Origin: Sinorhizobium arboris LMG 14919
GTDB taxonomy: Bacteria; Pseudomonadota; Alphaproteobacteria; Rhizobiales; Rhizobiaceae
Assembly: GCF_000427465.1 (NCBI RefSeq)
Contig: NZ_ATYB01000014.1
Span: 2,069,570 to 2,133,569 of the forward strand
Reading direction: 5' to 3'
DNA: 64,000 bases
Shown: in pieces, positions 36,711-45,473 of the stretch
Layout: every line of letters begins with the position of its first letter
Numbering within the stretch: the stretch's first letter is position 1
Program-made: the position numbers and the translations under genes
Notes under the pieces: model-generated
Database searches by the model: none
Told to the model about the DNA's origin: nothing
What the model saw: the letters and a program-made list of their open reading frames with translations, nothing else

Positions 36711-38357
36711 ATGAAAACGGGCGGACAACTGGTGGTGGAGGCGCTTGTCGCAAACGGAGTGAAGCGCATCTCGTGCGTTCCGGGCGAAAGCTATCTGGCG
36801 GTGCTCGATGCGCTTTGCGATGCCGACATCGAGGTCGTCGTCTGCCGGCAGGAGGGCGGGGCGGCAATGATGGCGGATGCCTGGGGCCGGCTGACGGGCG
36901 AACCCGGCATCTGCATGGTCACCCGCGGCCCCGGCGCAACCAATGCCTCCGCCGGCCTCCACGTGGCCCGGCAGGATTCTGTCCCGATGATCCTCTTCAT
37001 CGGCCAGGTGCAGCGCGACGCCCGGGAGCGGGAGGCTTTCCAGGAGATCGAGTATCGCCGGGCCTTCACGGAAATGGCAAAATGGGTCGGCGAAATAGAC
37101 GACCCTGCACGCATCCCGGAATTCGTCACGCGTGCCTTTGCCGTCGCGACGTCCGGCCGCCCCGGCCCGGTGGTCCTGACCTTACCGGAAGACATGCTGA
37201 CGCAGAGCACCGAGGCCCCGGCCGCCCGCGCCTATCGGCCGGTCGAGAGCCACCCGGGCCCAGGGCAGATCGCTCACCTCGCAGAGCTTCTCTCTGGCGC
37301 AAAAAGGCCGGTCGCCATTCTCGGCGGTACGCGCTGGTCCGCCGAATCCGTGGCCACGTTCCAGGGCTTCGCCGAGCGCTGGCAGCTCCCGGTCGGCTGC
37401 TCCTTCCGCCGTCAGATGCTTTTCGATCACCTGCATCCGAGCTACGCGGGCGATGTCGGCATCGGCATCAATCCGGCGCTGGCAGGCGAGATCAGGGAGG
37501 CTGACCTCGTCCTCCTCGTCGGCGGACGGTTCTCGGAGATGCCTTCCTCCGGCTACACGCTGATCGACGTGCCCTACCCCAGGCAGACCCTGGTACATGT
37601 CCATCCGGATCCGGGCGAGCTGGGCCGGGTCTACCGTCCGGACCTCGCAATTGCCGCAAGCCCGCGCGACTTCGTCGCGGCGCTCTCGAACCTTGCGCCT
37701 GCGGCCGAGCCCACCTGGTCCGCCCGCACGAGGGAAATGCATGCGGCCTATCTCAGATGGTCGACGCCGCCGGAAAAGGGGCCAGGCGATGTGCAGATGG
37801 GCCCCATCGTGAACTGGCTGGAGGCGAACACGGGGCCGGAGACGATCTTCACCAACGGCGCCGGAAACTACGCCACCTGGCTCCATCGCTTCCACCGTTT
37901 CCGCCGTTATGGAACGCAGGCTGCTCCCGCTTCCGGCTCGATGGGCTACGGCCTGCCGGCCGCGGTCGCGGCCAAACATCTTCATCCCGATCGCGAGGTG
38001 ATCTGCTTTGCCGGCGACGGCTGTTTCCTGATGCACGGCCAGGAATTCGCAACCGCCGTCCGCCACGAACTTCCCATCATCGTCCTCGTCGTCAACAACG
38101 GTATCTACGGCACGATCCGCATGCATCAGGAGCGCGAATATCCCGGTCGCGTCAGCGCCACGGATCTGACGAACCCGGATTTTGCAGCGCTCGCCCGCGC
38201 CTATGGCGGCCACGGTGAGACAGTAGCCCGGACGGAAGAATTCGCAGAAGCCTTCCTGCGGGCGCGTGAGAGCGGCAAGCCGGCCATCATCGAGATCAAG
38301 CTCGATCCCGAAGCGATCACGCCGACGCGGACGCTCAGCGAAATCCGGAAGGGGTAA
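36711..38357 (+). CDS. Thiamine-diphosphate-dependent enzyme, acetolactate-synthase-like
   Basis: A 548-residue ThDP enzyme with the three-domain layout of acetolactate synthase, oxalyl-CoA decarboxylase and benzoylformate decarboxylase. The cofactor-activating Glu lies in VPGESYLAVLDAL near residue 25, GPGATNASAGLHVA near 75 is typical, and the ThDP/Mg motif is GDGCFLMHGQEFATAVRHEL in the C-terminal domain, ending VVNN. No regulatory subunit gene is adjacent, so biosynthetic acetolactate synthase (ilvBN) is unlikely. The exact 2-keto acid substrate cannot be read. GGGAGG lies 8 nt before the ATG. It may be co-transcribed with the transporter 36 bp upstream. Confidence 0.83.
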   Translation: MKTGGQLVVEALVANGVKRISCVPGESYLAVLDALCDADIEVVVCRQEGGAAMMADAWGRLTGEPGICMVTRGPGATNASAGLHVARQDSVPMILFIGQVQRDAREREAFQEIEYRRAFTEMAKWVGEIDDPARIPEFVTRAFAVATSGRPGPVVLTLPEDMLTQSTEAPAARAYRPVESHPGPGQIAHLAELLSGAKRPVAILGGTRWSAESVATFQGFAERWQLPVGCSFRRQMLFDHLHPSYAGDVGIGINPALAGEIREADLVLLVGGRFSEMPSSGYTLIDVPYPRQTLVHVHPDPGELGRVYRPDLAIAASPRDFVAALSNLAPAAEPTWSARTREMHAAYLRWSTPPEKGPGDVQMGPIVNWLEANTGPETIFTNGAGNYATWLHRFHRFRRYGTQAAPASGSMGYGLPAAVAAKHLHPDREVICFAGDGCFLMHGQEFATAVRHELPIIVLVVNNGIYGTIRMHQEREYPGRVSATDLTNPDFAALARAYGGHGETVARTEEFAEAFLRARESGKPAIIEIKLDPEAITPTRTLSEIRKG

Positions 38358-38375
38358 GGGGTAAGTGCATTTGGT

Positions 38376-38395
38376 GGCCCGGCTGCAGCCGGGCC
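38376..38395. terminator. Perfect 20-bp palindrome between convergent genes
   Basis: GGCCCGGCTGCAGCCGGGCC lies in the 43-bp gap between the ThDP enzyme and the convergent DUF442-type gene. It can form a strong hairpin on either strand and is the only candidate terminator for both, though no U tract follows. Confidence 0.5.
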
Positions 38396-38400
38396 CCGCC

Positions 38401-38739
38401 TCAGCCCCGAATGTGCAATGTCTGCTGATAGACCGCAGTGGAGCGCGCGCCGGAGCGGCAATAGCCGAGCATCGGGCGCCGGAATTCGTCGAGAGCGTCG
38501 ACCATGCTCTTCACCGCATCCGCAGTCACGCCCATCGGACCGATCGGAATATGGGTGATCTCCAGCCCGAGTTCCTGGGCACGCGCGGCGATGGCATCGA
38601 AGGTCGGCTGATCAGGCGCCTCGAAATCCGGGCGATGACAGACGATGGACTTGAAGCCCAGTGCCTTGATCTCGTCGAGGTCGTCGACGGTGATCTGGCC
38701 CGAAACCGAGTACTCATCGTTGATCTGGCGAATGTCCAT
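38401..38739 (-). CDS. TIGR01244/DUF442-type phosphatase-like protein
   Basis: A 112-residue single-domain protein, MDIRQINDEYSVSGQI at the start and the cysteine loop GYCRSGARSTAVY near residue 93. The loop is C-x4-R, not the C-x5-R of protein tyrosine phosphatases, as is usual for this family, which is also found fused to metallo-beta-lactamase (Blh) and rhodanese-like domains in sulfide detoxification systems. Activity may be phosphatase or sulfur transfer. No Blh or BigR partner lies nearby. A GAGGAACG site precedes the ATG. Confidence 0.85.
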   Translation of the reverse strand: MDIRQINDEYSVSGQITVDDLDEIKALGFKSIVCHRPDFEAPDQPTFDAIAARAQELGLEITHIPIGPMGVTADAVKSMVDALDEFRRPMLGYCRSGARSTAVYQQTLHIRG

Positions 38740-38811
38740 GTGGCGTTCCTCAAGAAAAGCATTGCCTTGATTTAGGCCCGGCACCGGGCGGCGTCAATCG
38801 AGAAGGCGCCG

Positions 38812-39648
38812 TCAAGAGACCGCGAAAGCCAGCCGATAATCGCGCGACTGGCCGGGTTGAAGAGCAGGGAGTTCCCCGTTTGCGGCAAGCTGCGGCCGCT
38901 TCGCCAGGCGATGCGAGGCCGGTTCGATGCTGACGACATCGGCGCCGCCGCGCTGGCAGCGCCACATCTGCAGGAACGGCAGTGTGTCGGTCCGGAACCG
39001 CACGCGAAGTGCGCGTCCCTGAAGAAAGGGCATCGCGGTCAGCGCCACCTCCGACCACCCGTCGCGGCCGACTGCCGGGCGGCAGAAATGTGCACTTTCC
39101 CCCTCGCCGAAGCGCCAGGCAAGCGATCCGCCGTCGACCGATGGGCTTTCGATCCGCGTTTGCCCGCCGAGCAGCCGGCCCGCGATGTTCATGTGATACA
39201 TCATCATCGGCGCGAACGCCGACGAACCGATGTTGACGACCCGGTCCGAAAGCGTCACGGCGCGCGCTGTCGCATCGACTTGCCAGAGCCGCTCGATAGC
39301 CGCCCGGCCGCCGCAGGCGAGATCGACTTCGGTGACGGCAGCGCAACGATCGCCTGCACCGCACATCTCGGTCCTGCTGACAGGCGTGCCGGCGAGAGAA
39401 CCATGCAGGGGATAGTATTCGCCCGCGCGGCCTTCCAGAGGCTCGGGATGACGAATGTGCTCGGGACCGCAGGTGAACAGGAAGCCCGCGAGCGCGCGGT
39501 CGATGCGCGGATCGCCGTCCGAGGGGATCGCCGCGCCGGGCGACAGATCGACGCCGGCGACGACGAAGGCTGCGACGTCGAGTGCCGAGGACGGGTCGAA
39601 CAGAAGGTGGCCCGGCGCGTCACCGGCGGCGTTCAAGGTCGTCCGCAT
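38812..39648 (-). CDS. Aldose 1-epimerase-like sugar-binding fold protein (DUF4432-like)
   Basis: A 278-residue beta-sandwich protein resembling the galactose mutarotase/DUF4432 group: FTCGPEHIRHPEPLEG near residue 58 and EYYPLHGSLAGTPVS near 75 carry the His residues expected in the active site, MMMYHMNIAG near 148 and a WRFGEGESAHF stretch follow. The family likely acts on sugars or sugar phosphates, but the substrate is unknown. It has no neighbouring sugar genes. Its promoter would lie in the 191-bp gap shared with the divergent L,D-transpeptidase. Confidence 0.75.
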   Translation of the reverse strand: MRTTLNAAGDAPGHLLFDPSSALDVAAFVVAGVDLSPGAAIPSDGDPRIDRALAGFLFTCGPEHIRHPEPLEGRAGEYYPLHGSLAGTPVSRTEMCGAGDRCAAVTEVDLACGGRAAIERLWQVDATARAVTLSDRVVNIGSSAFAPMMMYHMNIAGRLLGGQTRIESPSVDGGSLAWRFGEGESAHFCRPAVGRDGWSEVALTAMPFLQGRALRVRFRTDTLPFLQMWRCQRGGADVVSIEPASHRLAKRPQLAANGELPALQPGQSRDYRLAFAVS

Positions 39649-39839
39649 TTCACCTCCAGAGAAGAAGCCCGGAATCAGGCAGAGAATCGATGATAGTCGA
39701 AGCCCCGGAACCGGGCCATTTCGGCGAGCGTTGCAATGGGCAGTATGTTGGCCTAACTAATTTAACCGGCTGTTCATGATGAATTCACTTTTTTCACATT
39801 AACGTCCAAATCGGTATGTACCGCCGCAAAGCAACCGCC

Positions 39840-41222
39840 ATGAAGACAGGTTCCCTCGTGACGCCCGCGACCCGCACCGGCCTTTCGCTCTTCGCAGCAC
39901 TCACCCTCATTGCCGTGGAGCTTGCGCCCGCCAACGCACAGGACGCCTATGGTGGCTATTGGGGCGGCGGCGACGTGATGCTCGTCACCCCCGAAGGCGA
40001 TATTCTCGACTATATTCCCGGAGAGGCCGAGGCGCACGCCATGCGTGATCGCCGCGGACGCACGGTGCTCGTGGACCCTTGGGGCAATGTCATCGCCACC
40101 GTCGTGCCGAATGACGGCTATGGGCGCCGGAACCGGTACCGCGAATACGGCCGCGACGGCTATCCCGATCCCCGCGATCGCGGCTACGGCTATTCCGAAC
40201 CCGGCGAGTTCACAGGCGCCGTCCCCGACTATCGCGATATTGCGCCCGCTCCGGTCGAGCGCGAGGAACTGCCGAACAGCCTTCCCTCACTCTCCAACCG
40301 CGAGGAGGCTGCCTACGACCCGCAATACGACGACCCGCTGGCGCAGCCGATGCCGCCGGCCATGACGGTGAAGGGAAAGTCGAGCGCGGAGATCGCCGCC
40401 CTGCAGGTCTTCCTCGACCGCGAGGGCTTTTCGCCCGGCGTGATCGACGGCAAGATGGGCTCCAACGTCACCAAGGCAATCGAAGCCTGGCAGCAGGCAA
40501 CGGGCGAAACGCTCGACCCGAACAATACCGAGGACATCCTCGAGCGGCTGCGCTTCAACGGCGGCTTGCCGATTACGACCTACACGATCACCGCCGCGGA
40601 CGCCGCCGGCCCCTTCGTCGCCTCCATCCCGGAAGATTACGCCCACAAGGCGCAGCTTCCGCATCTATCCTTCACGTCCGTGACGGAGATGCTCGGCGAA
40701 AAGTTCCACATGGACGAGGCGTATCTGCGGGAGCTCAATCCGGGCGTCGACTTTTCCATTCCCGGCACCACCATCAAGGTCATCAATCCGGGTCCGAACA
40801 AGAAGGGCAAGGTGTCGCGCATCGTCGCGGACAAGGGCCGCAAGCAGGTGCTCGCCTATGACGAGGCTGGAAAACTGATCGCCGCCTATCCGTCCACTAT
40901 CGGGTCGGCCGACACGCCGTCACCTTCCGGTACGGTGACGGTCGAGCGTATCGCCTTCGATCCGGGTTACACCTACAACCCAAAGATCAACTTCCAGCAG
41001 GGCGCGAACGATAGGATCCTCCAGTTGCAGCCGGGTCCCAACGGTCCGGTGGGCACTGTCTGGATCGCGCTGTCGAAGCCGACCTACGGCATCCACGGGA
41101 CACCGGAGCCGTCGAAGATCGGCAAGACCCAGAGCCATGGCTGTATCCGCCTGACCAATTGGGATGCGACCGAACTCGGCAAGATGGTGAGCACCGGCGT
41201 CACGGTCGAATTCGTCGACTGA
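39840..41222 (+). CDS. L,D-transpeptidase (YkuD) with peptidoglycan-binding domain
   Basis: A 460-residue secreted protein: signal peptide ending APANAQ near residue 35, a Tyr/Arg-rich low-complexity segment (95-150), a PG_binding_1 unit near 185-235, a LysM-like stretch (HLSFTSVTEMLGEKFHMDEA) near 283, and a YkuD domain with IHGTPEPSKIGKTQSHGCIR and the catalytic Cys near residue 435. It forms 3-3 cross-links or attaches proteins to murein. In Rhizobiales polar growth depends strongly on L,D-transpeptidases. ATG 39816 would add 8 residues. Neither start has a strong ribosome site. Confidence 0.9.
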   Translation: MKTGSLVTPATRTGLSLFAALTLIAVELAPANAQDAYGGYWGGGDVMLVTPEGDILDYIPGEAEAHAMRDRRGRTVLVDPWGNVIATVVPNDGYGRRNRYREYGRDGYPDPRDRGYGYSEPGEFTGAVPDYRDIAPAPVEREELPNSLPSLSNREEAAYDPQYDDPLAQPMPPAMTVKGKSSAEIAALQVFLDREGFSPGVIDGKMGSNVTKAIEAWQQATGETLDPNNTEDILERLRFNGGLPITTYTITAADAAGPFVASIPEDYAHKAQLPHLSFTSVTEMLGEKFHMDEAYLRELNPGVDFSIPGTTIKVINPGPNKKGKVSRIVADKGRKQVLAYDEAGKLIAAYPSTIGSADTPSPSGTVTVERIAFDPGYTYNPKINFQQGANDRILQLQPGPNGPVGTVWIALSKPTYGIHGTPEPSKIGKTQSHGCIRLTNWDATELGKMVSTGVTVEFVD

Positions 41223-41250
41223 CGAGGCTTTGAAAGGCCTGGCCCCCGCT

Positions 41251-41283
41251 GCGGCAGGGGCCGGACGCGGCGGCCCCTGCCGC
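41251..41283 (+). terminator. Stem-loop downstream of the L,D-transpeptidase gene
   Basis: GCGGCAGGGGCC pairs perfectly with GGCCCCTGCCGC over a 9-nt loop, starting 29 bp past the stop. The hairpin is strong but lacks a U tract. Confidence 0.6.
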
Positions 41284-41374
41284 CTCATCACGTCATGAGA
41301 CATTGTCATGAAAATCTCTTCTGCATTGGCCTTATCACAGGCGGAATAACCCCTGGTCGAAGGAACTGTCCGCG

Positions 41375-42664
41375 ATGGCAACGGAGCGTGCTCTCCCCAA
41401 TCTCTGGCATGCGACGGCACCGGCCGCTCCGCACACCGCTCCGCTTGCAGGCGACCTGACGGTCGAGGTGGCGATTGTCGGCGGTGGCTTTACGGGCCTT
41501 TCGGCTGCGCTTCACCTGGCCGAAACGGGAGTCCGGACAGCGGTCATGGAAGCGCGGATGATCGGCTTCGGCGGTTCGGGCCGCAATGTCGGCCTCGTCA
41601 ATGCGGGCATGTGGGTACAGCCGGACGACCTGATCGCAACGCTTGGAGCAGAAGCGGGCAACCGGCTCCTCGACGAGCTCGGCAGCGGCCCGTCGCTCGT
41701 CTACGATCTTGTCGCCAAGTATGGAATCCGGTGCGAAGCCGTGCGGAACGGCACGCTGCATATGTCTGTCGGTGCGGGGGGCCTGAAGGAAATCCGAGAG
41801 CGCGAGGCGCAATGGAAAAGGCGCGGTGCTCCTGTTGAAGTGCATTCGGCAGAAAAGGCGCACGCGCTTTCGGGGGCCGAGGGCTTCACCGGCGCGCTGC
41901 TCGACCGCCGCGCCGGGACGATACAGCCGCTCGCCTATGCGCGAGGACTGGCTGGCGCAGCGATTGCCGCCGGCGCCGAAATCTTCACCGACACCCCCCT
42001 CCTTGCAGCCAGCCGCCAAGGCGATCTCTGGAAACTGAAGACCGGGCGGGGCACGGTCACCGCCCGTCACGTCATTCTCGCCACCAATGCCTATGGCGGC
42101 CTTGTCGGCGATGTCCCATGGAAAGAGTACCGGCAGGAACTCACGATCCTTCCCTATTTCCAGTTCGCGACCAATCCGCTGCCCGACAACGTGGCCGCGC
42201 GGATATTGCCCGAACGCCAGGGCGCCTGGGACACGGGGCTGGTGATGACCTCCTTCCGCATGGACAAGCAGAACCGGCTGATTTTCGGATCGATCGGCAG
42301 GCTCGATGCGATCGCCGCAGGCACACACCGGGCCTTCGCCGTCCGGTCGGTGCGTAAGCTCTTTCCTTATATCGGGGACTTCCGCTTCGAACACTGGTGG
42401 GACGGCCGCATCGGCATGACGACCAACAACCTGCCGGCCATGCATGTGCTCGCTCCCAACGTAGTCTCTGTAAGCGGCTACAACGGCCGTGGCATCGCCC
42501 CGGGCACCGTCTTCGGCCGCGCTCTTGCCCGTCACGTGACCGGCGACACGTCCGCGATCCCGCTTGCGGAGACGCCGATCATTCCGGATCCGTGGCGGAC
42601 TCTGAAATCCGTCTTCTACCACGCCGGCGCCCAGGCGAAGCACTTCATCGACAACCGATTCTAG
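41375..42664 (+). CDS. FAD-dependent oxidoreductase, PuuB/OrdL-like (DAO family)
   Basis: A 429-residue flavoenzyme: Rossmann motif VEVAIVGGGFTGLSAALHL near residue 28, the flavin-contact GFGGSGRNVGLVNAGMW near 65, and the closing GYNGRGIAPGTVFGRALA near 370. The pattern is that of gamma-glutamylputrescine oxidase and related amine oxidases. It faces a soluble chemoreceptor gene and is about 3 kb from the glutamine-synthetase-like operon, on the other strand. Whether it works with that pathway is open. Confidence 0.85.
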   Translation: MATERALPNLWHATAPAAPHTAPLAGDLTVEVAIVGGGFTGLSAALHLAETGVRTAVMEARMIGFGGSGRNVGLVNAGMWVQPDDLIATLGAEAGNRLLDELGSGPSLVYDLVAKYGIRCEAVRNGTLHMSVGAGGLKEIREREAQWKRRGAPVEVHSAEKAHALSGAEGFTGALLDRRAGTIQPLAYARGLAGAAIAAGAEIFTDTPLLAASRQGDLWKLKTGRGTVTARHVILATNAYGGLVGDVPWKEYRQELTILPYFQFATNPLPDNVAARILPERQGAWDTGLVMTSFRMDKQNRLIFGSIGRLDAIAAGTHRAFAVRSVRKLFPYIGDFRFEHWWDGRIGMTTNNLPAMHVLAPNVVSVSGYNGRGIAPGTVFGRALARHVTGDTSAIPLAETPIIPDPWRTLKSVFYHAGAQAKHFIDNRF

Positions 42665-42710
42665 GGCCCTTCCGGGAAGGGTGTCGCGGTTTTCCGGGCG
42701 GAAGTGCGTG

Positions 42711-42770
42711 GTTTCAAAGTGTTAGAGTGGGATGCGGGCGGAAGACCGCACACGGTTTCCCATCCCGCTC
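42711..42770. repeat. Short palindromic rhizobial repeat between convergent genes
   Basis: GTTTCAAAGTGTTAGAGTGG opens a 60-bp element whose GAGTGGGATG (42725-42734) pairs with CATCCCGCTC (42761-42770) with one mismatch, enclosing a smaller GCGG/CCGC hairpin. I recall close versions in many Sinorhizobium intergenic regions. It may double as a terminator for the flanking convergent genes. Confidence 0.5.
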
Positions 42771-42785
42771 CAGTCGCTGCGCAGG

Positions 42786-44303
42786 TCAAGCCGCGGCTTC
42801 ATAGCCAGAGGCCGCATTTGCCTGCGCACGACCCGCCGTTACGAAAGCGCTGAGGCGCTGTGCGATCTGTTCAGCTTCCGCATTCAATGCCTGGCTGGAG
42901 GCATTGGCCTGTTCCACCATCGCAGCGTTCTGCTGCGTGATCGTATCCATTTGGCTGATTGCCCTATTGACCTCGTTCAGGCCCGTCGCTTGCTCGGCGG
43001 TACTCGATCGTATCACGCCGAAAACGGAACTCACCTCGATCACCTGCGCTACGATCTGCTGCAACGATTGCGCCACCTGGTTGACCGAAGCAACACCGTC
43101 ATCGACCTGACCGCGCGATTTTGCGATCAGTGCCTGGATGTCCTTGGCCGCATCGGCGCAACGCTGGGCAAGCGCGCGGACCTCGGATGCGACGACCGCG
43201 AAGCCCCTGCCCGCCTCACCGGCGCGCGCTGCCTCGATGCCGGCATTGAGCGCCAGAAGATTGGTCTGAAAGGCGATCTCGTCGATCACGTCGACGATGC
43301 GGGCGATGTTTGCCGAGGATGCTTGAATCTCCTGCATGACAGAGATGGCATGTTCGACGACGTGGCCGCTCCGTTCCGCGTTGGCACGCGCCGCAGTCAC
43401 CGTGGAATTCGCCTGATCGGCGCCTTCAGCCGTCTGGCGCACGGTACGTGTCACTTGCTCCACCGCAGCTGCCGTCTCTTCGAGGTTGGCGGCCTGACGC
43501 TCGGTGCGTTTGGCAAGGTCGTCCACGGCGGCGGCGATTTCCTTGGCGCTGAAGTGAATCTGGTTCGCCCCGGCACCGATGCCGCCGATCACACGCGCGA
43601 GTTCGGCGATCGCGTGATTGAAGTTCCCGGCTAGGTCGTTATAGGCTTCAGGCAGTTCGCAGGTGATGCGCGCGGTGAGATCGCCCGCCGAAATCCTCTC
43701 CAGCGCGACGCCGAACGTACGGGCGACCAAGGAGCGTTCTCCGGCAAGCACCTCCTCCTGCACCGCGCGCTGCTTCGCCACGTCGGAGGCATTCACATAA
43801 ACCGAGATCGAAAGGTCCATGTCGAGGAAGATGCCCTTGACGAGGCTCGCAAGCATGGCGCTCAACTCGTCTGCCGAAGTCTTCCGGCGTGCGAGGGCGC
43901 TCTTCGGCCAATGCGCCTGCACGATCCGGCCGATCAGGTGTTCGGCGATCAGTGCGTAACCACCGATATACCAGCGGGGGTCGAGGCCGATCTTCGCATG
44001 GACCTGGCCTATCGTCCTGACCTTCGCTCCGTAATCGGCGTTGAAGTCGGCGTCAGCGATGTTTTCCCAATGACCGAGCTGGGCGGCCCTCGCCCGGCTC
44101 ATTTGTCCCTCGGAAGGAAAGAAGGCGTTGGTTTCCGGCGTCTGCCTTATCTTGGAGTAAAGTTGGTCAAGCGCCGGCCCGAGTTCCCTCTGCAAGATCG
44201 GCTTCAGCGCCCGGAGCTTCGCCTTGGCGCGCTCATCCAGACCCATGAAGTTGAGGCGGCCGACAATATCCTCGTCACCGAGAGCTGCGTGTTCGGTTTT
44301 CAT
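42786..44303 (-). CDS. Soluble globin-coupled chemoreceptor (methyl-accepting chemotaxis protein)
   Basis: A 505-residue cytoplasmic chemoreceptor with no membrane span. Residues about 15-170 form a protoglobin domain: [20 protein letters not shown] contains the proximal heme His, followed by [24 protein letters not shown]-like linker ([18 protein letters not shown]) lies near 220, and the C-terminal signalling hairpin carries the canonical [20 protein letters not shown] near 370. It probably senses O2, NO or CO and feeds CheA/CheW. There is no C-terminal CheR-tether pentapeptide. ATG 44303 begins the globin domain. A ParA-like gene lies 244 bp upstream on the same strand. Confidence 0.93.
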   Translation of the reverse strand: MKTEHAALGDEDIVGRLNFMGLDERAKAKLRALKPILQRELGPALDQLYSKIRQTPETNAFFPSEGQMSRARAAQLGHWENIADADFNADYGAKVRTIGQVHAKIGLDPRWYIGGYALIAEHLIGRIVQAHWPKSALARRKTSADELSAMLASLVKGIFLDMDLSISVYVNASDVAKQRAVQEEVLAGERSLVARTFGVALERISAGDLTARITCELPEAYNDLAGNFNHAIAELARVIGGIGAGANQIHFSAKEIAAAVDDLAKRTERQAANLEETAAAVEQVTRTVRQTAEGADQANSTVTAARANAERSGHVVEHAISVMQEIQASSANIARIVDVIDEIAFQTNLLALNAGIEAARAGEAGRGFAVVASEVRALAQRCADAAKDIQALIAKSRGQVDDGVASVNQVAQSLQQIVAQVIEVSSVFGVIRSSTAEQATGLNEVNRAISQMDTITQQNAAMVEQANASSQALNAEAEQIAQRLSAFVTAGRAQANAASGYEAAA

Positions 44304-44406
44304 CCGCGAACTTCCCTGCGTAATATGCCCGATTGGATCATGGAAGTTTCGCAGCCGGTGCAATGAAAGTTGCCCGGAGAGCTTGAGCCACATTCATCGT
44401 GGCCAT

Positions 44407-44433
44407 GCGTCAACTCGACATACGGGTTGACGC
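44407..44433. promoter_or_regulatory. Inverted repeat upstream of the globin-coupled receptor
   Basis: GCGTCAAC and GTTGACGC, perfect 8-bp arms separated by 11 nt, lie 104-130 bp upstream of the chemoreceptor start and past the ParA-like stop. It could be an operator for the receptor or a weak terminator for the ATPase gene. No U tract is present. The rest of 44304-44547 shows nothing else. Confidence 0.35.
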
Positions 44434-44547
44434 CTGATTACTTTCCGCGCTCGGCGTAGCGGGCCATGGTAAAGGAAGCTTTACGAGAGGCAGTCCTGCG
44501 ACACATTGCGCATAGGCCAATTTGGCCCCCGCAGGAACCGCCGAACG

Positions 44548-45264
44548 TCATGCCGCCCGCGGCAGAGCCGAGCGCAGGCGAGACATCAGGGCGCGGCGTG
44601 CGGTCACCGGGAGCAGGTTTTGCACCTCGGCGGCAAGCGCGTATGCGTTTTCGCGCGCCTTGTCGAGATTGCTGACCCGGTTCGGGTCCATCATCTGCAA
44701 GGTGCCCCCGCATTCGAAGATTTCGCGATAGGCGACGCGCTCGACGATGGGCGTATCGAGGACCGAAACGCCGCGAGAGGCGAGCAGCGCCTTGATCGTC
44801 TGCAGCGCCCGCGTCGTCACCAGCGAATTGACGCGGGTCAGCACGACCGAGTGGTTGATGCGTACCCTCGCCTTCTCTCCGATCTGGCGGATGAGTTCCA
44901 GTATCTGTACGGCGCCCCGCGCATCCATGGCGCAGCCCTGGACCGGTATCAGCACGTGATCGGAAAGGCCCAGTGCCAGTGCAACGATCGCATCCTTGGC
45001 GCCGGCGAGATCGATGACGATGAAATCGGCTTCACCCTTGAGCTCGCGGATCTGACAGGGGAGCGAAGCCGGTGTGACGTGCGATATCACCTCGAGGTTG
45101 GCGACATGGCCCGATGCCTCGGACCAGCTCGTGATCCAGCGTTGCGGATCGGCATCGAGTACCACGACGCGGTTGCCTTGCCTGGCCAGCTCCGTCGACA
45201 GGATCAGCGCCGCGGTCGTCTTTCCCGCACCGCCCTTTGCATTGGCGAATGTGATGACCGCCAT
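44548..45264 (-). CDS. ParA/MinD-superfamily ATPase (VirC1/ParA-like), orphan
   Basis: A 238-residue deviant Walker ATPase: FANAKGGAGKTTAALILSTE near residue 5 has the signature Lys of KGGxGKTT, VVVLDADPQRWITSW near 36 is the A' motif, and FIVIDLAGAKDAIVALALGL near 85 is Walker B. The layout resembles VirC1 and small plasmid ParA proteins without the N-terminal helix-turn-helix. No ParB gene or parS-like cluster is near, so it is an orphan positioning ATPase. ATG 45264 follows GAGGTGAG closely. A GTG 9 bp upstream is possible. It lies upstream of the soluble chemoreceptor on the same strand. Confidence 0.88.
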   Translation of the reverse strand: MAVITFANAKGGAGKTTAALILSTELARQGNRVVVLDADPQRWITSWSEASGHVANLEVISHVTPASLPCQIRELKGEADFIVIDLAGAKDAIVALALGLSDHVLIPVQGCAMDARGAVQILELIRQIGEKARVRINHSVVLTRVNSLVTTRALQTIKALLASRGVSVLDTPIVERVAYREIFECGGTLQMMDPNRVSNLDKARENAYALAAEVQNLLPVTARRALMSRLRSALPRAA

Positions 45265-45420
45265 TTCTCTCACCTCGTCCTTGCTCGTTTCCGGTCCGCC
45301 CGGCTATCCCCGGCGCGCGATTTTCTTAATAGAACCTTGCAGAACATGGTTAACGAAATGGAAACTTTTGGCCCCCAAAAGTTAACCGGATTAGCTGTTG
45401 ATTGCTTAGGCGCAGTAAAA

Positions 45421-45450
45421 AAGCCCGGAAAACATGAGTTTTCCGGGCTT
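45421..45450 (-). terminator. Intrinsic terminator of the amine/TRAP operon
   Basis: AAGCCCGGAAAAC pairs with GTTTTCCGGGCTT (13 bp) around a 4-nt loop. On the minus strand the stem runs straight into a T tract (GGGCTTTTTT). It lies 23 bp past the stop of the iron-type alcohol dehydrogenase and closes the gene run that begins at 53537. Confidence 0.9.
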
Positions 45451-45473
45451 GAAAAAATTAACGACGGCTCCCG

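Noticed and set aside
29325..39811. Shared ACATTAACGTCC 12-mer near 29327 and 39796
   Set aside because: Two copies of a 12-mer in 64 kb with no common gene context. Probably chance, though a cell-cycle regulator site was considered.
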